Shown: one piece after another, positions 37,090-46,565 of the stretch | How positions within the stretch are numbered: the stretch's first letter is position 1 | Layout: each line of letters opens with the position of its first letter | Source: Gallaecimonas pentaromativorans | GTDB taxonomy: Bacteria; Pseudomonadota; Gammaproteobacteria; Enterobacterales; Gallaecimonadaceae | Assembly: GCF_003751625.1 (NCBI RefSeq) | Contig: NZ_RJUL01000002.1 | Coordinates: 248,001-312,000 of the forward strand | DNA: 64,000 nt | Direction of reading: 5' to 3' | Position numbers and translations under genes: made by a program | The notes under the pieces: generated by a model | Seen by the model: only the letters and a program-made list of their open reading frames with translations | The model's database searches: none | Told to the model about the DNA's origin: nothing

Positions 37090-38402
37090 TATTCAGCCTC
37101 CAGAACCATGGCTGCGCCCAGGCCACCGGCGGCGCAGGCTGTGGTCAGGCCCAGGCCGCCGCCGCGGCGTTTAAGCTCGCGAAGGGTCTGGGTGATCATG
37201 CGGGTACCGGTCGCGGCAAAGGGGTGGCCGTAGGCAATGGAGCCGCCCAGCACATTGAATTTGTCCATGTCGATTTCGCCAGTTGCCTTGCTGCGGCCGA
37301 GTTTTTCCTGGGCAAACTTGTCAGAGGCAAACATCTTGACGTTGGCCAGGGTCTGGGCGGCAAAAGCTTCGTGCATGTCGATAAGCGCCAGGTCGCCAAG
37401 GGTAATGCCGGCGCGGTCCAGGGCCATGGGAGTGGCATAGGACGGGCCCATCAGCATGTCTTCCCAGACATCGATGGCGGCAAAGGCGTAAGAGCGGATG
37501 TAACCCAGGGGCTCGTAGCCCAGCTCTTTGGCACGGCCTTCACGCATCAGGATAATGGCCGAGGCGCCGTCGGTAAGCGGCGTGGCGTTGGCGGCGGTAA
37601 CCGAGCCGTGCTTGCGGTCAAAGGCGGGCTTGAGCTTGGCGTAACCGGCCAGCTCGGAGTTTTCCCGAACGTTGTTGTCTTTGTCGAGGAAGCCTTTGTA
37701 AGGCTCGGCGTGGGCCACCATCACCTCGTCACGCACCAAACCCTCGGCCCAGGCCTTGGCAGCCAGGGTGTGGGAGCGGTGCGCCAGCTCGTCTTGGGCA
37801 AGGCGGCTGATGCCATGGCTCTTGGCCATTTGCTCGGCGGTATCACCCATAGACAAACCGGTGCTGTACTCGGCGACCGCCGGCGGTACCGGCAGCAAAT
37901 CTTTCAGCCCTAAGCGGCGGAAGATGGCAAAGCGCTGGCCCAAAGTTTTGGCTTTGGTTAAATCCACCAGCGCGCGGGCCAGAGCCTTGGATACCCCTAC
38001 CGGCAAGACAGAGGAAGAGTCGGCGCCCCCGGCAATACCGATATCGATACTGCCAGCCATAATGGATTCCACCACGTTCGCGGTGGACTGGAACGACGTG
38101 GCACAGGCGCGAGAGACACTGTAGGCGTCGGTGTGCACGCTCATGCCGGTACCCAGCACGATCTCCCGGGCAATGTTGGGCGCCTCGGGCATTTGCACTA
38201 CCTGGCCAAACACCAGTTGCTCAACCAGCTTGGGGTCCAGCTCGCTGCGGGTCAGCAGCTCGCTCACCACCATCTTGCCCATGTCCAGTGCCGGTACCCC
38301 GTGATAGTAGGTAGCCTGGCGGGCAAAAGGCGTGCGCAGACCGGCAACAACGGCGATACGCTCGCCACTGGCCGTCTTTAAATTCAGGGTTTTCGCCGTC
38401 AT
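37089..38402 (-). CDS. fadI: acetyl-CoA C-acyltransferase FadI
   Basis: A 437-residue thiolase (E. coli FadI 436). The start at 38402 has GAGAGGAAGGG immediately upstream. The nucleophilic Cys100 is in [10 protein letters not shown], with the active-site region [17 protein letters not shown] and the final Cys in [15 protein letters not shown]. It cleaves 3-ketoacyl-CoA in the FadIJ complex. A FadR-like operator lies 30-46 bases upstream. Confidence 0.95.
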   Translation of the reverse strand: MTAKTLNLKTASGERIAVVAGLRTPFARQATYYHGVPALDMGKMVVSELLTRSELDPKLVEQLVFGQVVQMPEAPNIAREIVLGTGMSVHTDAYSVSRACATSFQSTANVVESIMAGSIDIGIAGGADSSSVLPVGVSKALARALVDLTKAKTLGQRFAIFRRLGLKDLLPVPPAVAEYSTGLSMGDTAEQMAKSHGISRLAQDELAHRSHTLAAKAWAEGLVRDEVMVAHAEPYKGFLDKDNNVRENSELAGYAKLKPAFDRKHGSVTAANATPLTDGASAIILMREGRAKELGYEPLGYIRSYAFAAIDVWEDMLMGPSYATPMALDRAGITLGDLALIDMHEAFAAQTLANVKMFASDKFAQEKLGRSKATGEIDMDKFNVLGGSIAYGHPFAATGTRMITQTLRELKRRGGGLGLTTACAAGGLGAAMVLEAE

Positions 38403-38431
38403 CCCTTCCTCTCTATTAGTGTCTCTGATCT

Positions 38432-38448
38432 CAGAGGTCTGACCTGTG
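38432..38448. promoter_or_regulatory. FadR-type operator upstream of fadIJ
   Basis: CAGAGGTCTGACCTGTG contains the palindrome AGGTCTGACCT and matches 11 of 12 bases of GGTCCGACNTGT within the E. coli FadR consensus AGCTGGTCCGACNTGTT. It lies 30 bases before the fadI start codon, where bound FadR would block the promoter until long-chain acyl-CoA releases it. The palindrome is seen; the regulator is inferred. Confidence 0.6.
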
Positions 38449-38568
38449 TAGTGGTCGATTGTAACCACTCCTTTTCCAAAAGGAAAACCTCTCTCACAGG
38501 GTAGCCAGTAGACCTGCTTGGCGTTTTCCGTTAAAACAGGTCAACACTCAAGATTAATCAGAAAATCA

Positions 38569-39525
38569 ATGACACGCGCTGCATTTACTCGACTACGCAC
38601 TCACCTGGACAAACAGGTGGTAGGACAGAGCCAGCTAACCCAGAACCTGCTGATCGCCCTGCTTGCCGACGGACACCTGTTGGTGGAAGGCCCACCAGGA
38701 CTGGCCAAAACCCGTGCCATCAAGGCCGTAGCCCAAGGCCTCGAAGCCGATTTTCACCGGGTCCAGTTCACCCCGGACTTATTGCCGGCCGATTTGACCG
38801 GCACCGACATCTACCGCCCCGAGACCGGCGAGTTCACCTTCCAAAAAGGGCCGCTCTTTCACAACCTGCTGCTGGCAGACGAAATCAACCGGGCCCCGGC
38901 CAAGGTGCAATCGGCGCTGCTCGAAGCCATGGCCGAGCGGCAAATCACCGTTGGTAAAACCACCTACCCGCTGCCCAAGCTGTTTTTGGTCATGGCCACC
39001 CAAAACCCCCTGGAGCAAGAAGGCACCTACCCGCTGCCAGAAGCGCAGCTCGACCGCTTTTTGATGCACGTGCGGGTCGACTACCCCGACGCCCAGACCG
39101 AAATGGCCATCCTGCGCCTTAACCGCCAGGAAGCCATTGAAGACAAACCGGTGCCGGTCGAACCCCTGACCCAGGAAGACATCTTCGCCGCGCGCCGGGA
39201 AATTTTTAACCTGCACCTGGCCGACGCCGTGGAGCAATACATGGTGGCCCTCATCATGGCCACCCGCGAACCGGGCCGGGTTGACGAAGAGCTGGCCGGT
39301 TGGCTTGCCTACGGCGCCAGCCCCCGCGCCACCGCCGCCCTTGAGCGCTGCGCCCGGGCAAGAGCCTGGCTTGCCGGCCGCGACTTTGTCACCCCGGACG
39401 ATGTCCAGGCGCTGCTGCCCAACGTGCTGCGCCACCGCTTGCTGCTCTCCTATCAGGCCGAAGCCAGCGGCATCACCATGGAGCAGGTGCTGGATCGCAT
39501 TCTTTCCCGCGTTCCCTGCCCATGA
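38569..39525 (+). CDS. MoxR-family AAA+ ATPase
   Basis: A 318-residue ATPase from the ATG at 38569. Walker A is GPPGLAKT (41-48), Walker B LLLADEINRAP, sensor ATQNPLEQEGTYPLPEAQLDRF in two pieces, and there is a C-terminal lid. MoxR ATPases act as chaperones with VWA-domain partners. It is the first gene of a six-gene run with four-base or similar overlaps (Bat/aerotolerance-type operon) and is divergent from fadI. Confidence 0.93.
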   Translation: MTRAAFTRLRTHLDKQVVGQSQLTQNLLIALLADGHLLVEGPPGLAKTRAIKAVAQGLEADFHRVQFTPDLLPADLTGTDIYRPETGEFTFQKGPLFHNLLLADEINRAPAKVQSALLEAMAERQITVGKTTYPLPKLFLVMATQNPLEQEGTYPLPEAQLDRFLMHVRVDYPDAQTEMAILRLNRQEAIEDKPVPVEPLTQEDIFAARREIFNLHLADAVEQYMVALIMATREPGRVDEELAGWLAYGASPRATAALERCARARAWLAGRDFVTPDDVQALLPNVLRHRLLLSYQAEASGITMEQVLDRILSRVPCP

Positions 39526-40457
39526 GTGCCGTGCTACCGAGCGGCGCAGACGGCATAAGCCTGCGCCTTGAAGAACTGGTGCCTTACCGGCGCCTGGCAG
39601 GGCAACTGCAACTGACCCCCAAGGCGCCGTCGCGGGCCCATCAGGCTGGCCAACATCTGGCCCGGGCCAAGGGCCGCGGCATGGACTTTGACGAGGTGCG
39701 CCAGTACCAGGTGGGGGACGATATTCGCACCATCGACTGGCGCGTCACCGCCCGTACCGGCAAGCCTCACACCAAGCTGTTTCGTGAAGAGCGGGAAAGG
39801 CCGGTGCAGATGATCATCGACCTTGGCCCCTCCATGCAGTTTGGCTCCAAGCTGCTGTTAAAGGCGGTGCAGGCGGCGCACCTGGCGTCCTTGCTGGCCT
39901 GGCATGTGGCCGAGCGCGGCGACCGCATCGGCGCCCTTATCGGCAACGGCGACACCCACAAGGAGCTCAAGCCCAAGGGGCGCCAGCAAGGGGTGTTGGC
40001 CCTGGCCCATGGCCTGATTGAAATGCAAGGCCAGGCCCCTGACGTGCACCAGGCCAAGCCGGAGCTCATGAACGATTTACTGCGCCGCAGCCTCAAGCTC
40101 GCCTCTCCCGGCAGCCAGATTTGGCTGATAACAGACTTGCAAGGCTGGGACGACGAAAGCCGCTGGCTGATGGCCCGCCTGAAAAAGCACGCCGATGTCA
40201 GCGTGTTTATGGTAACCGACCCTTTGGAGCTGACCCTGCCCTCCTCTCGCCTGCCCCTGACCTTGCCGGTCCAGGGCCCCGAGGGCAAAGGCCTGCTGCC
40301 CATCGGCTCGGGGCGTTTTCGCAGCCAATACCAGCGCACCCGCTTAAGCCAAATTCAGCACATTCGCCAGACCCTCAAAGCCATGGATATCCGTTTTTGC
40401 GCCGTCGGTGCCCAGCAGTCCCTGGAGTTCCAGCTCGACCGGGTGAAGCCATGCTAG
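39522..40457 (+). CDS. DUF58 protein of the MoxR/Bat operon
   Basis: A 311-residue protein. The DUF58 signature is intact: GRGMDFDEVRQYQVGDDIRTIDWRVTART (read in two parts), followed by a degenerate VWA-like region (IIDLGPSMQFGS). It overlaps moxR by four bases (ATGA). Members of this family sit next to MoxR and VWA genes; the molecular role is not known. Confidence 0.9.
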   Translation: MSAVLPSGADGISLRLEELVPYRRLAGQLQLTPKAPSRAHQAGQHLARAKGRGMDFDEVRQYQVGDDIRTIDWRVTARTGKPHTKLFREERERPVQMIIDLGPSMQFGSKLLLKAVQAAHLASLLAWHVAERGDRIGALIGNGDTHKELKPKGRQQGVLALAHGLIEMQGQAPDVHQAKPELMNDLLRRSLKLASPGSQIWLITDLQGWDDESRWLMARLKKHADVSVFMVTDPLELTLPSSRLPLTLPVQGPEGKGLLPIGSGRFRSQYQRTRLSQIQHIRQTLKAMDIRFCAVGAQQSLEFQLDRVKPC

Positions 40458-40900
40458 ACAAACTCAAAGACATTCACGCCCCCCAAGCCCCGTCGGCCTG
40501 GCCGCTGGCCTGGGGTTGGTGGCTGCTTATCGCCTTGGTGCTGCTGGCCATCATTGCCGCCTTTTTTTATGTTCGCCGCGGCCGCGAGCAGGTAAACGAG
40601 CGCTTACAAGCCCGCCTCAAGGAGTTGGGTAACGGCGACGACTTCCTGGCCGCCCTCAATCAGCTGTTAAAAGAAGCCGCCTGCTATTACCACGACCCAG
40701 GCCAGGTCAGCGCCCTGTCCGGCAAGGCCTGGACCGGCTTTTTACGCCAGCACAGCCCCGCCGAGCCCGAGCGCCACCTTATCGAGCTGTTAGAAGCCGG
40801 CCCCTACGCCAAGAGCTTTCCCATTCGTTTTGAGCTTTTTCGTGACCTCAAAGCCTTTGCCGGCAGTTGGATAGCGGCCCAGGAGGGCAAAGATGCTTGA
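40451..40900 (+). CDS. DUF4381 membrane protein
   Basis: A 149-residue protein. The ATG at 40451 overlaps the DUF58 stop by seven bases. A single transmembrane helix (residues about 23-40: WWLLIALVLLAIIAAFFY) is followed by a basic, helical cytoplasmic part. The position between DUF58 and VWA genes and the DIHAP...WPLAWGWWLL start are typical of DUF4381. Function unknown. Confidence 0.82.
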   Translation: MLDKLKDIHAPQAPSAWPLAWGWWLLIALVLLAIIAAFFYVRRGREQVNERLQARLKELGNGDDFLAALNQLLKEAACYYHDPGQVSALSGKAWTGFLRQHSPAEPERHLIELLEAGPYAKSFPIRFELFRDLKAFAGSWIAAQEGKDA

Positions 40901-41864
40901 GTTTGAAAGCCTCTGGGCCTTGCTGCTGCTGCCGCTGCCCCTTATCTGGCGTTTTTTGCCGGCCCAGCCGGTAGCAAGCCTGACCCGCCTCAAGGTGCCC
41001 CTTGCCATCAGTAGCGCCGCCGACAGCGACCAGCCCGGCCAGGCCCGCCGCCAATTGCCTTGGTGGTTCAAATGGCTCGGCTGGCTTTGCCTGCTGCTGG
41101 CCCTGGCGAGGCCGGTGTGGATTGGCGACCCGGTCTCCCTGCCCGACAGCCGCCGGGAAATGATGCTGGTACTGGACTTATCCGGCTCGATGCAGGAGCC
41201 CGACATGGAGTTTGGCGGCCGCCCGGCCGACCGCCTGACCGCCGCCAAAGGGGTGCTTTACGATTTTATCAAGGAGCGCAAAGGGGACCGGCTGGGGCTT
41301 ATTCTCTTTGCCGACCACGCCTATGTGCAGGCGCCGCTCTCCTATGACTTGGACACCATCGCCAAGCTGATGTCCGAGGCAAGCCTGGGGCTGGTGGGCA
41401 ACCAAACCGCCATTGGCGAGGCGGTGGCGCTCGCCACCAAGCAGCTCGCCGACTCCAAGGCCAAAAAGAAAGTGGCCATTTTGCTCACCGACGGGCGCAA
41501 TACCGCCGGTGGCATCGACCCGAATGACGCCATCGCCGCCGCCAAGGCCAAAGGCGTGACCTTCTACACCATCGGTTTTGGCTCCGATTTCCAGATAAAG
41601 CGCACCCCCATTGGCGACATCAAGGTGCCCAATAACGATCCGCCGGACGAAGCGCTGTTAAAGCGGCTTTCCGAGCAAACCGGTGGCCGCTTCTTTCGGG
41701 CCAAGAACACCCAGGATCTGCAACAGATCTACGGCGAGCTTAATCAATTGGAGCCGCTCAAAGACAACCAGCAGGTGCTTCGCCCCCGCCAGGACATCTT
41801 CTACTGGCCTTTGGGCCTTGTGCTGCTATTGAGTGTGGCGGTCGCCATTTGGAGGAGCCGATGA
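40893..41864 (+). CDS. VWA-domain membrane protein (BatA type)
   Basis: A 323-residue protein with an N-terminal aerotolerance segment (two hydrophobic stretches, about 8-22 and 58-76), a VWA domain with an intact MIDAS (DLSGS at 95-99, ILLTDGRNTAG) and a C-terminal transmembrane helix (YWPLGLVLLLSVAVAIW). It overlaps the previous gene by eight bases. BatA proteins in Bacteroides and Leptospira affect oxygen and stress tolerance; the role in Proteobacteria is less clear. Confidence 0.92.
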   Translation: MLEFESLWALLLLPLPLIWRFLPAQPVASLTRLKVPLAISSAADSDQPGQARRQLPWWFKWLGWLCLLLALARPVWIGDPVSLPDSRREMMLVLDLSGSMQEPDMEFGGRPADRLTAAKGVLYDFIKERKGDRLGLILFADHAYVQAPLSYDLDTIAKLMSEASLGLVGNQTAIGEAVALATKQLADSKAKKKVAILLTDGRNTAGGIDPNDAIAAAKAKGVTFYTIGFGSDFQIKRTPIGDIKVPNNDPPDEALLKRLSEQTGGRFFRAKNTQDLQQIYGELNQLEPLKDNQQVLRPRQDIFYWPLGLVLLLSVAVAIWRSR

Positions 41865-43666
41865 TCTGGTTACGCCCTTATTGGCTGCTGGCCCTTATTC
41901 CGCTGGCCGTGCTGCTGTGGTGGTGCTGGCAGCGCCGCCCGGCAGGCTCCAGTTGGCAAAAACTGCTACCCGCCCACCTGGCCAAGCATCTCCTTACCGG
42001 CCAGGAAGGGGCCCAAAGCCGCTGGCCGCTGTTGATGCTGGCGCTGGCCTGGCTGCTGGCCACCCTGGCCATGGCTGGCCCTAGCTGGGAGCAAGACAAA
42101 TACCCCCTGTATCAGCTCAAGGGTGGCCGGGTGCTGGTGATGGATATGTCCAACTCCATGCGCGCCACCGACTTGAGCCCTGACCGCCTCACCCAGGCCA
42201 AATTCAAAGCCATCGACTTAGTGCGGCAGTTAAAAGAAGGGGAAACCGGCCTGGTGGCCTATGCCGGCGCCGCGTTTACCGTCGCCCCCATGACCCGCGA
42301 CAGCTCCACCCTTGAGTACCTTATCCAGGCCCTGTCGCCGGAGATCATGCCAGTGCAAGGCTCGCGCTCTGACCTTGGCATCGAAAAGGCGGTGGACCTT
42401 CTCAAGCAAGCCGGGTACCGGCGCGGCGATATCCTCTTATTTACCGACGGCCTGAACGACAAGGAACGCAGCCTTATCAGCAAACTGGACCTTGGCCCCT
42501 TTAAGGTGTCGGCGCTGGTGTTCGGCACCGACCAGGGCGCCCCCATCCGCAGCCTCTCCGGCGAGCTGATGAAAGACGACAAGGGCCAGGTGGTGATCGC
42601 CAAAACCAGCCTCAGCGAGACGTGTTCGGTAATAGCCGGTCTTTGCATCAAGGCAGGCCTTGACGATGGCGACCTCAAAGCCCTGCTCACCCCCAAAGAC
42701 GACGGCCAGACCAAGTCCAACGAGGTGATAACCCTGCCCAAAGACGGCGGCCGTTATCTGTTGTGGCTGTTGCTGCCGCTGGTGCTGCTGGCCTTTCGCC
42801 GGGGCCTGTTGGTACTGGGGTTGGTGGCGCTGCTGCCCATGGTTAAACCGGCCGAGGCGGCGGTGTTTAAAAACGATAACCAGCAAGGCTACCAGCAGTA
42901 TCAGGACCAAGACTACGCCCAGGCCGCCAAGACCTTTACCGACCCCAACTGGCAGGCCGCCGCCCTTTACCGCGACGGTAAATACCAACAAGCCGCCGAT
43001 CTCTGGGCCAAACAAAGCGGCGCCAGCGCTCACTTTAACGAGGGCAATGCCCTTGCCAAGGCCGGTAAGCTTGACCAAGCCATCAGCGCCTATGACGAAG
43101 CCCTGGACACCCAGCCAGACTTTCCCGATGCCCGCTTTAACCGCGATCTGGTGAAAAAGCAGCTGGATCAGCAGAAAAAAGACGGCAAAGGGGACGATAA
43201 AAAGTCCGGCAAGGACAACGACAAGGACCAAAACAAAGACGGCCAATCCGCATCCAAGCCCAACCAACAGGATGACAAGGGCAACAAGAACAACAAGCCG
43301 GGCCAGCAAAAGGACGGCAACAAAGGGCAAGACCCTCAGCAACAACCCAAGGCCGATAACCAAAGCGGCCAGGACAAGAAAAAAGACCAGGGTCAAAACG
43401 GCCAACAGCAAAAGCCCCAGCAACCCAAAGACGGGAAGGACCACCAGGGCATGACGCCCCAGGGCGCCGATAAAAAAGGCGACGACAAGGCCCGCCAACA
43501 GCCAGCCCAGCTCAGTAAAGGTGATGGCCAGAGCCAGGGCCCGATGATGAGCGCCGATAAATTGCTGGACGCGGTCAACAATGACCCCGGCTACCTGCTG
43601 CAACAAAAAATGCTGCGCGCCTATGAAGCGCAAGCCAAAAAAGGGAAGGAACAACAACAATGGTAA
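41861..43666 (+). CDS. VWA and TPR protein with low-complexity tail (BatB/BatC fusion type)
   Basis: A 601-residue protein from the ATG at 41861 (GGAGGAG just upstream, four-base overlap with the previous gene). It has two N-terminal membrane segments, a VWA domain with a slightly changed MIDAS (DMSNS at 95-99), two transmembrane stretches (about 300-335: YLLWLLLPLVLLAFRRGLLVLGLVALLP), TPR repeats (about 345-430), then about 150 residues rich in Lys, Asp, Gln, Gly and Asn. This equals BatB plus BatC in one chain. The tail is probably disordered. Confidence 0.9.
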   Translation: MIWLRPYWLLALIPLAVLLWWCWQRRPAGSSWQKLLPAHLAKHLLTGQEGAQSRWPLLMLALAWLLATLAMAGPSWEQDKYPLYQLKGGRVLVMDMSNSMRATDLSPDRLTQAKFKAIDLVRQLKEGETGLVAYAGAAFTVAPMTRDSSTLEYLIQALSPEIMPVQGSRSDLGIEKAVDLLKQAGYRRGDILLFTDGLNDKERSLISKLDLGPFKVSALVFGTDQGAPIRSLSGELMKDDKGQVVIAKTSLSETCSVIAGLCIKAGLDDGDLKALLTPKDDGQTKSNEVITLPKDGGRYLLWLLLPLVLLAFRRGLLVLGLVALLPMVKPAEAAVFKNDNQQGYQQYQDQDYAQAAKTFTDPNWQAAALYRDGKYQQAADLWAKQSGASAHFNEGNALAKAGKLDQAISAYDEALDTQPDFPDARFNRDLVKKQLDQQKKDGKGDDKKSGKDNDKDQNKDGQSASKPNQQDDKGNKNNKPGQQKDGNKGQDPQQQPKADNQSGQDKKKDQGQNGQQQKPQQPKDGKDHQGMTPQGADKKGDDKARQQPAQLSKGDGQSQGPMMSADKLLDAVNNDPGYLLQQKMLRAYEAQAKKGKEQQQW

Positions 43667-45255
43667 GGCGTCTGCCGTTATTGCTGGCAGCCTGGCTGCT
43701 GCCGCTGCTGGCCTGGGGAGCCACCCAGGTCGAGGCCACCTTGAGCCGCAACCCGGTACCGGCCGGCGAGGCGGTTACCCTGGAGGTGGTGGTTAATGAC
43801 GATCTGCCCGCCAACGCGCTGGACAGCTCGGCCCTTGGCAAGGATTTTATCGTCGGCAACACCAGTGTCAGCCGCTCCACCCAGATAACCAACCTCAATG
43901 TCAGCCGGGTAACCCGCTGGCAAATCAACCTCATCGCCACCAACCCCGGCAACTACACCATTCCGCCCTTGAAGGTGGACGGCTTGATGACCGCTCCCAT
44001 CAAGCTGCAAGTGGTCAAGGCCGGCAGCAGTATCGACGCCCAAGACGTGTTGCTGGAAACCGAGCTTTCCGACAACCAGGCCTACCCCGGCGAGCAAATC
44101 ACCTATAGCGTCAAATTGCTGGTGGCAAGCGATTTGAAATCAGGGCAATTGAGCGACCCCAGCGTCGACAACGCCGACATCAAGCGCCTGGGCGAAGATA
44201 AAGAAGGCAATGAGACCCGCCAGGGCCGCCGCTATCACACCTACTCGCGCCAGTACGCCGTTTTCCCCAAGGAAGTGGGTAATTACGTTATCAGCCCGCC
44301 GGTATTTAACGGCGAAACCTTCACTCAAGACCGGCGCGGCTTTTACCAAACCAAAGAAGTGGGCAAGGTAGGCCAGCCCCAGAGCCTTATCGTCAAAGCG
44401 ATTCCCGACAACAGCAAACCCTGGCTGCCGGCACGGGATTTGAGCCTGGAAGAGCGATGGAGCGCCGATCCTAAAGACTGGAAGGTAGGCCAGCCCCTGA
44501 CCCGCACCCTGGTACTGACCGCCACCGGCACCCAGGCCTCCAACCTGCCGCCGCTGACCTTACCTGTGCCGGACGGCCTCAAGGAATACCCGGACCAAAA
44601 AGACCGCAAGGATTTTATCAAAGACGGCTGGCTTACCGCCCAGCAGACCGTTGCCGAAGCCCTGGTACCTACCCGGGCCGGCAAGCTGGAACTGCCGGAA
44701 GTAGACATCACCTGGTTTGACACCCTGGCCGGTAAATACCGGGTCGCCACCCTGCCCGCCCGCACCCTCACCATTGGCGCCGTGGCGCCACAGCCCTCAG
44801 AAGTGGTGCAGCAGCAAGCGCCGCCCAGCGAAACCCACGCTGGCTTCTGGCCTTATTTGGCGGTGCTGGCCCTCTTGGCCTGGATGCTGACCCTGGTGCT
44901 GTGGTATCGCCAGCGCCAGGGCCGGCCCGGCAAAAAAGGCGCCGCCAGCGAGGCCAGTGAGGCCCCCGGTTGGCTGCGCCTTCGCCAAGCCGTTCACGGT
45001 AAAGACGCCAACCTAGCAGGCCAGGCGCTACTGGCCTGGGCGCGGGAGAAATACCAGGTCCATTCCCTTGAGGAGCTGGCAGGACTCTTGCGCCACCCGC
45101 CGCTCACCGATGCCATCACCGCCTTGCAGCAACAGCGCTTTGCGACCAAAGGCACGGCCTGGGACGGCCATGCCCTGTGGCAAGCCTTAAGCGATGCCAA
45201 GCTGCCCGAGCCGCCGCCACCAGGCTCGGGGCTATACGCCCGTTTTCAGCTGTAA
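43660..45255 (+). CDS. BatD family protein
   Basis: A 531-residue protein. Residues 1-20 are a signal peptide (LLPLLAWG-ATQVEA). The large periplasmic region is built of Ig-like beta domains (ATLSRNPVPAGEAVTLEVVV, GEQITYSVKLLVASDLKSG), then one transmembrane helix (about 399-416: YLAVLALLAWMLTLVLWY) and a short cytoplasmic domain. It overlaps the upstream gene by seven bases, ends the operon, and its 3' end overlaps the convergent SDR gene by ten bases. Confidence 0.9.
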   Translation: MVRRLPLLLAAWLLPLLAWGATQVEATLSRNPVPAGEAVTLEVVVNDDLPANALDSSALGKDFIVGNTSVSRSTQITNLNVSRVTRWQINLIATNPGNYTIPPLKVDGLMTAPIKLQVVKAGSSIDAQDVLLETELSDNQAYPGEQITYSVKLLVASDLKSGQLSDPSVDNADIKRLGEDKEGNETRQGRRYHTYSRQYAVFPKEVGNYVISPPVFNGETFTQDRRGFYQTKEVGKVGQPQSLIVKAIPDNSKPWLPARDLSLEERWSADPKDWKVGQPLTRTLVLTATGTQASNLPPLTLPVPDGLKEYPDQKDRKDFIKDGWLTAQQTVAEALVPTRAGKLELPEVDITWFDTLAGKYRVATLPARTLTIGAVAPQPSEVVQQQAPPSETHAGFWPYLAVLALLAWMLTLVLWYRQRQGRPGKKGAASEASEAPGWLRLRQAVHGKDANLAGQALLAWAREKYQVHSLEELAGLLRHPPLTDAITALQQQRFATKGTAWDGHALWQALSDAKLPEPPPPGSGLYARFQL

Positions 45256-45950
45256 ATCATCTTGCGGCTCATGCCGCCATCGGCCAGCCAATGCTGGCCG
45301 GTGACAAATCCGGCCTCGGGGCCAAGAAGCCAGGCTACCAGCGAGGCGATGTCCCGGCCCCTTCCTACCCTGCCCGCCGGGTGCTGGTGATGCTCAAGCT
45401 CGCTAAGCACCTCGCTCTCTGGCGCCACCCACCCCGGGCTCACGCAGTTCACCCGCACCTTGGGCCCTAGGCTGATGGCAAGGGCGTGGGTCAGGGCCAC
45501 TAGGCCACCTTTGGAGGCGCCATAACATTCGCTGTTGGGCTCGGACATCACGGCGCGGGTCGAGGCGATGTTGACCACCGAGGCGCCATCACGAAAATGG
45601 GGCAACAGCGCTTGGGTCATCAACATCGGTGCGGTCAGGTTTACCGCCAATACCTCTTGCCAAAGGCTTAAAGGAAGCTCGGCCAGCGGCGGGTTATGGG
45701 GATGGGCGATGGCAGCGTTATTGACCAGGCCATCCACCGGCGCCGAGAGCCGGGCGCCAAAACCGTTAATGGCGGCGGCATCGGTTAAATCCAGCCCCTC
45801 TATGGCAAGGTTCAGCTCCCCTGCCCTTGGCGTTTTATCCAGGGCCGTGACCCTGGCGCCGCACTCCAGTAGATAACGGCAGATGGCGCTGCCAATAACG
45901 CCGCCGGCGCCGGTGACCACGATGTGCTTGTCTTGCCAGTGGCACTGCAT
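45246..45950 (-). CDS. short-chain dehydrogenase/reductase
   Basis: A 234-residue classical SDR. The start at 45950 has GGAGG six bases upstream. The nucleotide motif TGAGGVIG is at 13-20, NNAA at about 77-80, and the catalytic Ser130, Tyr143 and Lys147 (YGASK) are all present; NCVSPGWV follows. Asp38 after the second strand (TALDKT) suggests NAD preference. The substrate is unknown and the neighbours give no pathway. Divergent from the ECF sigma gene. Confidence 0.9.
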   Translation of the reverse strand: MQCHWQDKHIVVTGAGGVIGSAICRYLLECGARVTALDKTPRAGELNLAIEGLDLTDAAAINGFGARLSAPVDGLVNNAAIAHPHNPPLAELPLSLWQEVLAVNLTAPMLMTQALLPHFRDGASVVNIASTRAVMSEPNSECYGASKGGLVALTHALAISLGPKVRVNCVSPGWVAPESEVLSELEHHQHPAGRVGRGRDIASLVAWLLGPEAGFVTGQHWLADGGMSRKMIYS

Positions 45951-46049
45951 GAAACCTCCAAGGCTATGATTGTGATAATGCTCACATCTATGATGGGAAA
46001 AATACCATGGCCATGAAAGAGCAATGGGCCGAGGGCGGTCAATAGACCC

Positions 46050-46565
46050 ATGAACAGCAGACAACGACGTTTCGAAGCCCTGGTTGGGGCACTTTCAACG
46101 GACCTCTATCGCTATGGGCTCTGGCTCACCAGCGATCCGGGGGTTGCCGACGATCTGGTGCAGGAAACCTTCCTGCGGGCATGGAAATACCTTGACGATC
46201 TGAAAGACGAAAAATCCGCCAGGGCCTGGCTTATCACCATCTTGCGCCGAGAAAACGCCCGGCGCTTTGAACGCAAACAGTTTGACATGACCGATTACGA
46301 AGAAGCCCACATCGCCGACGAGCATAGCCTGGACAGCGAAACCCAGCTCAGCCAGCTGGAGTTGCAGCGGGCCATGGGCCAGTTGGCGGTGGAATACCGC
46401 GAGCCCCTGGTACTGCAAGTGCTGTTTGGTTATTCGGGGGAAGAGATAGGCCAGATGCTGGAGCTCAACACCAACACCGTGATGACCCGGCTGTTTCGGG
46501 CCAGAAACCAGCTCAGGGAAATGCTCGGCGACACTGCGACAAGCAACAGGAGGGCCTCGGAATGA
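46050..46565 (+). CDS. ECF-type RNA polymerase sigma factor
   Basis: A 171-residue protein with region 2 (YRYGLWLTSDPGVADDLVQETFLRAWKYL in two parts: DDLVQETFLRAW is the core) and region 4 (LVLQVLFGYSGEEIGQMLELNTNTVMTRLFRAR read as helix-turn-helix). It is followed with a four-base overlap by a DUF3379 membrane protein, which fits the sigma plus membrane partner arrangement of ECF systems. The signal and target promoters are unknown. Confidence 0.93.
   Translation: MNSRQRRFEALVGALSTDLYRYGLWLTSDPGVADDLVQETFLRAWKYLDDLKDEKSARAWLITILRRENARRFERKQFDMTDYEEAHIADEHSLDSETQLSQLELQRAMGQLAVEYREPLVLQVLFGYSGEEIGQMLELNTNTVMTRLFRARNQLREMLGDTATSNRRASE

Noticed and set aside
42437-43660. 407-codon hydrophobic frame on the minus strand opposite the VWA/TPR gene
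   Set aside because: It is antisense to a gene with clear VWA and TPR domains; the hydrophobic look comes from complementing Lys/Gln/Asp codons.
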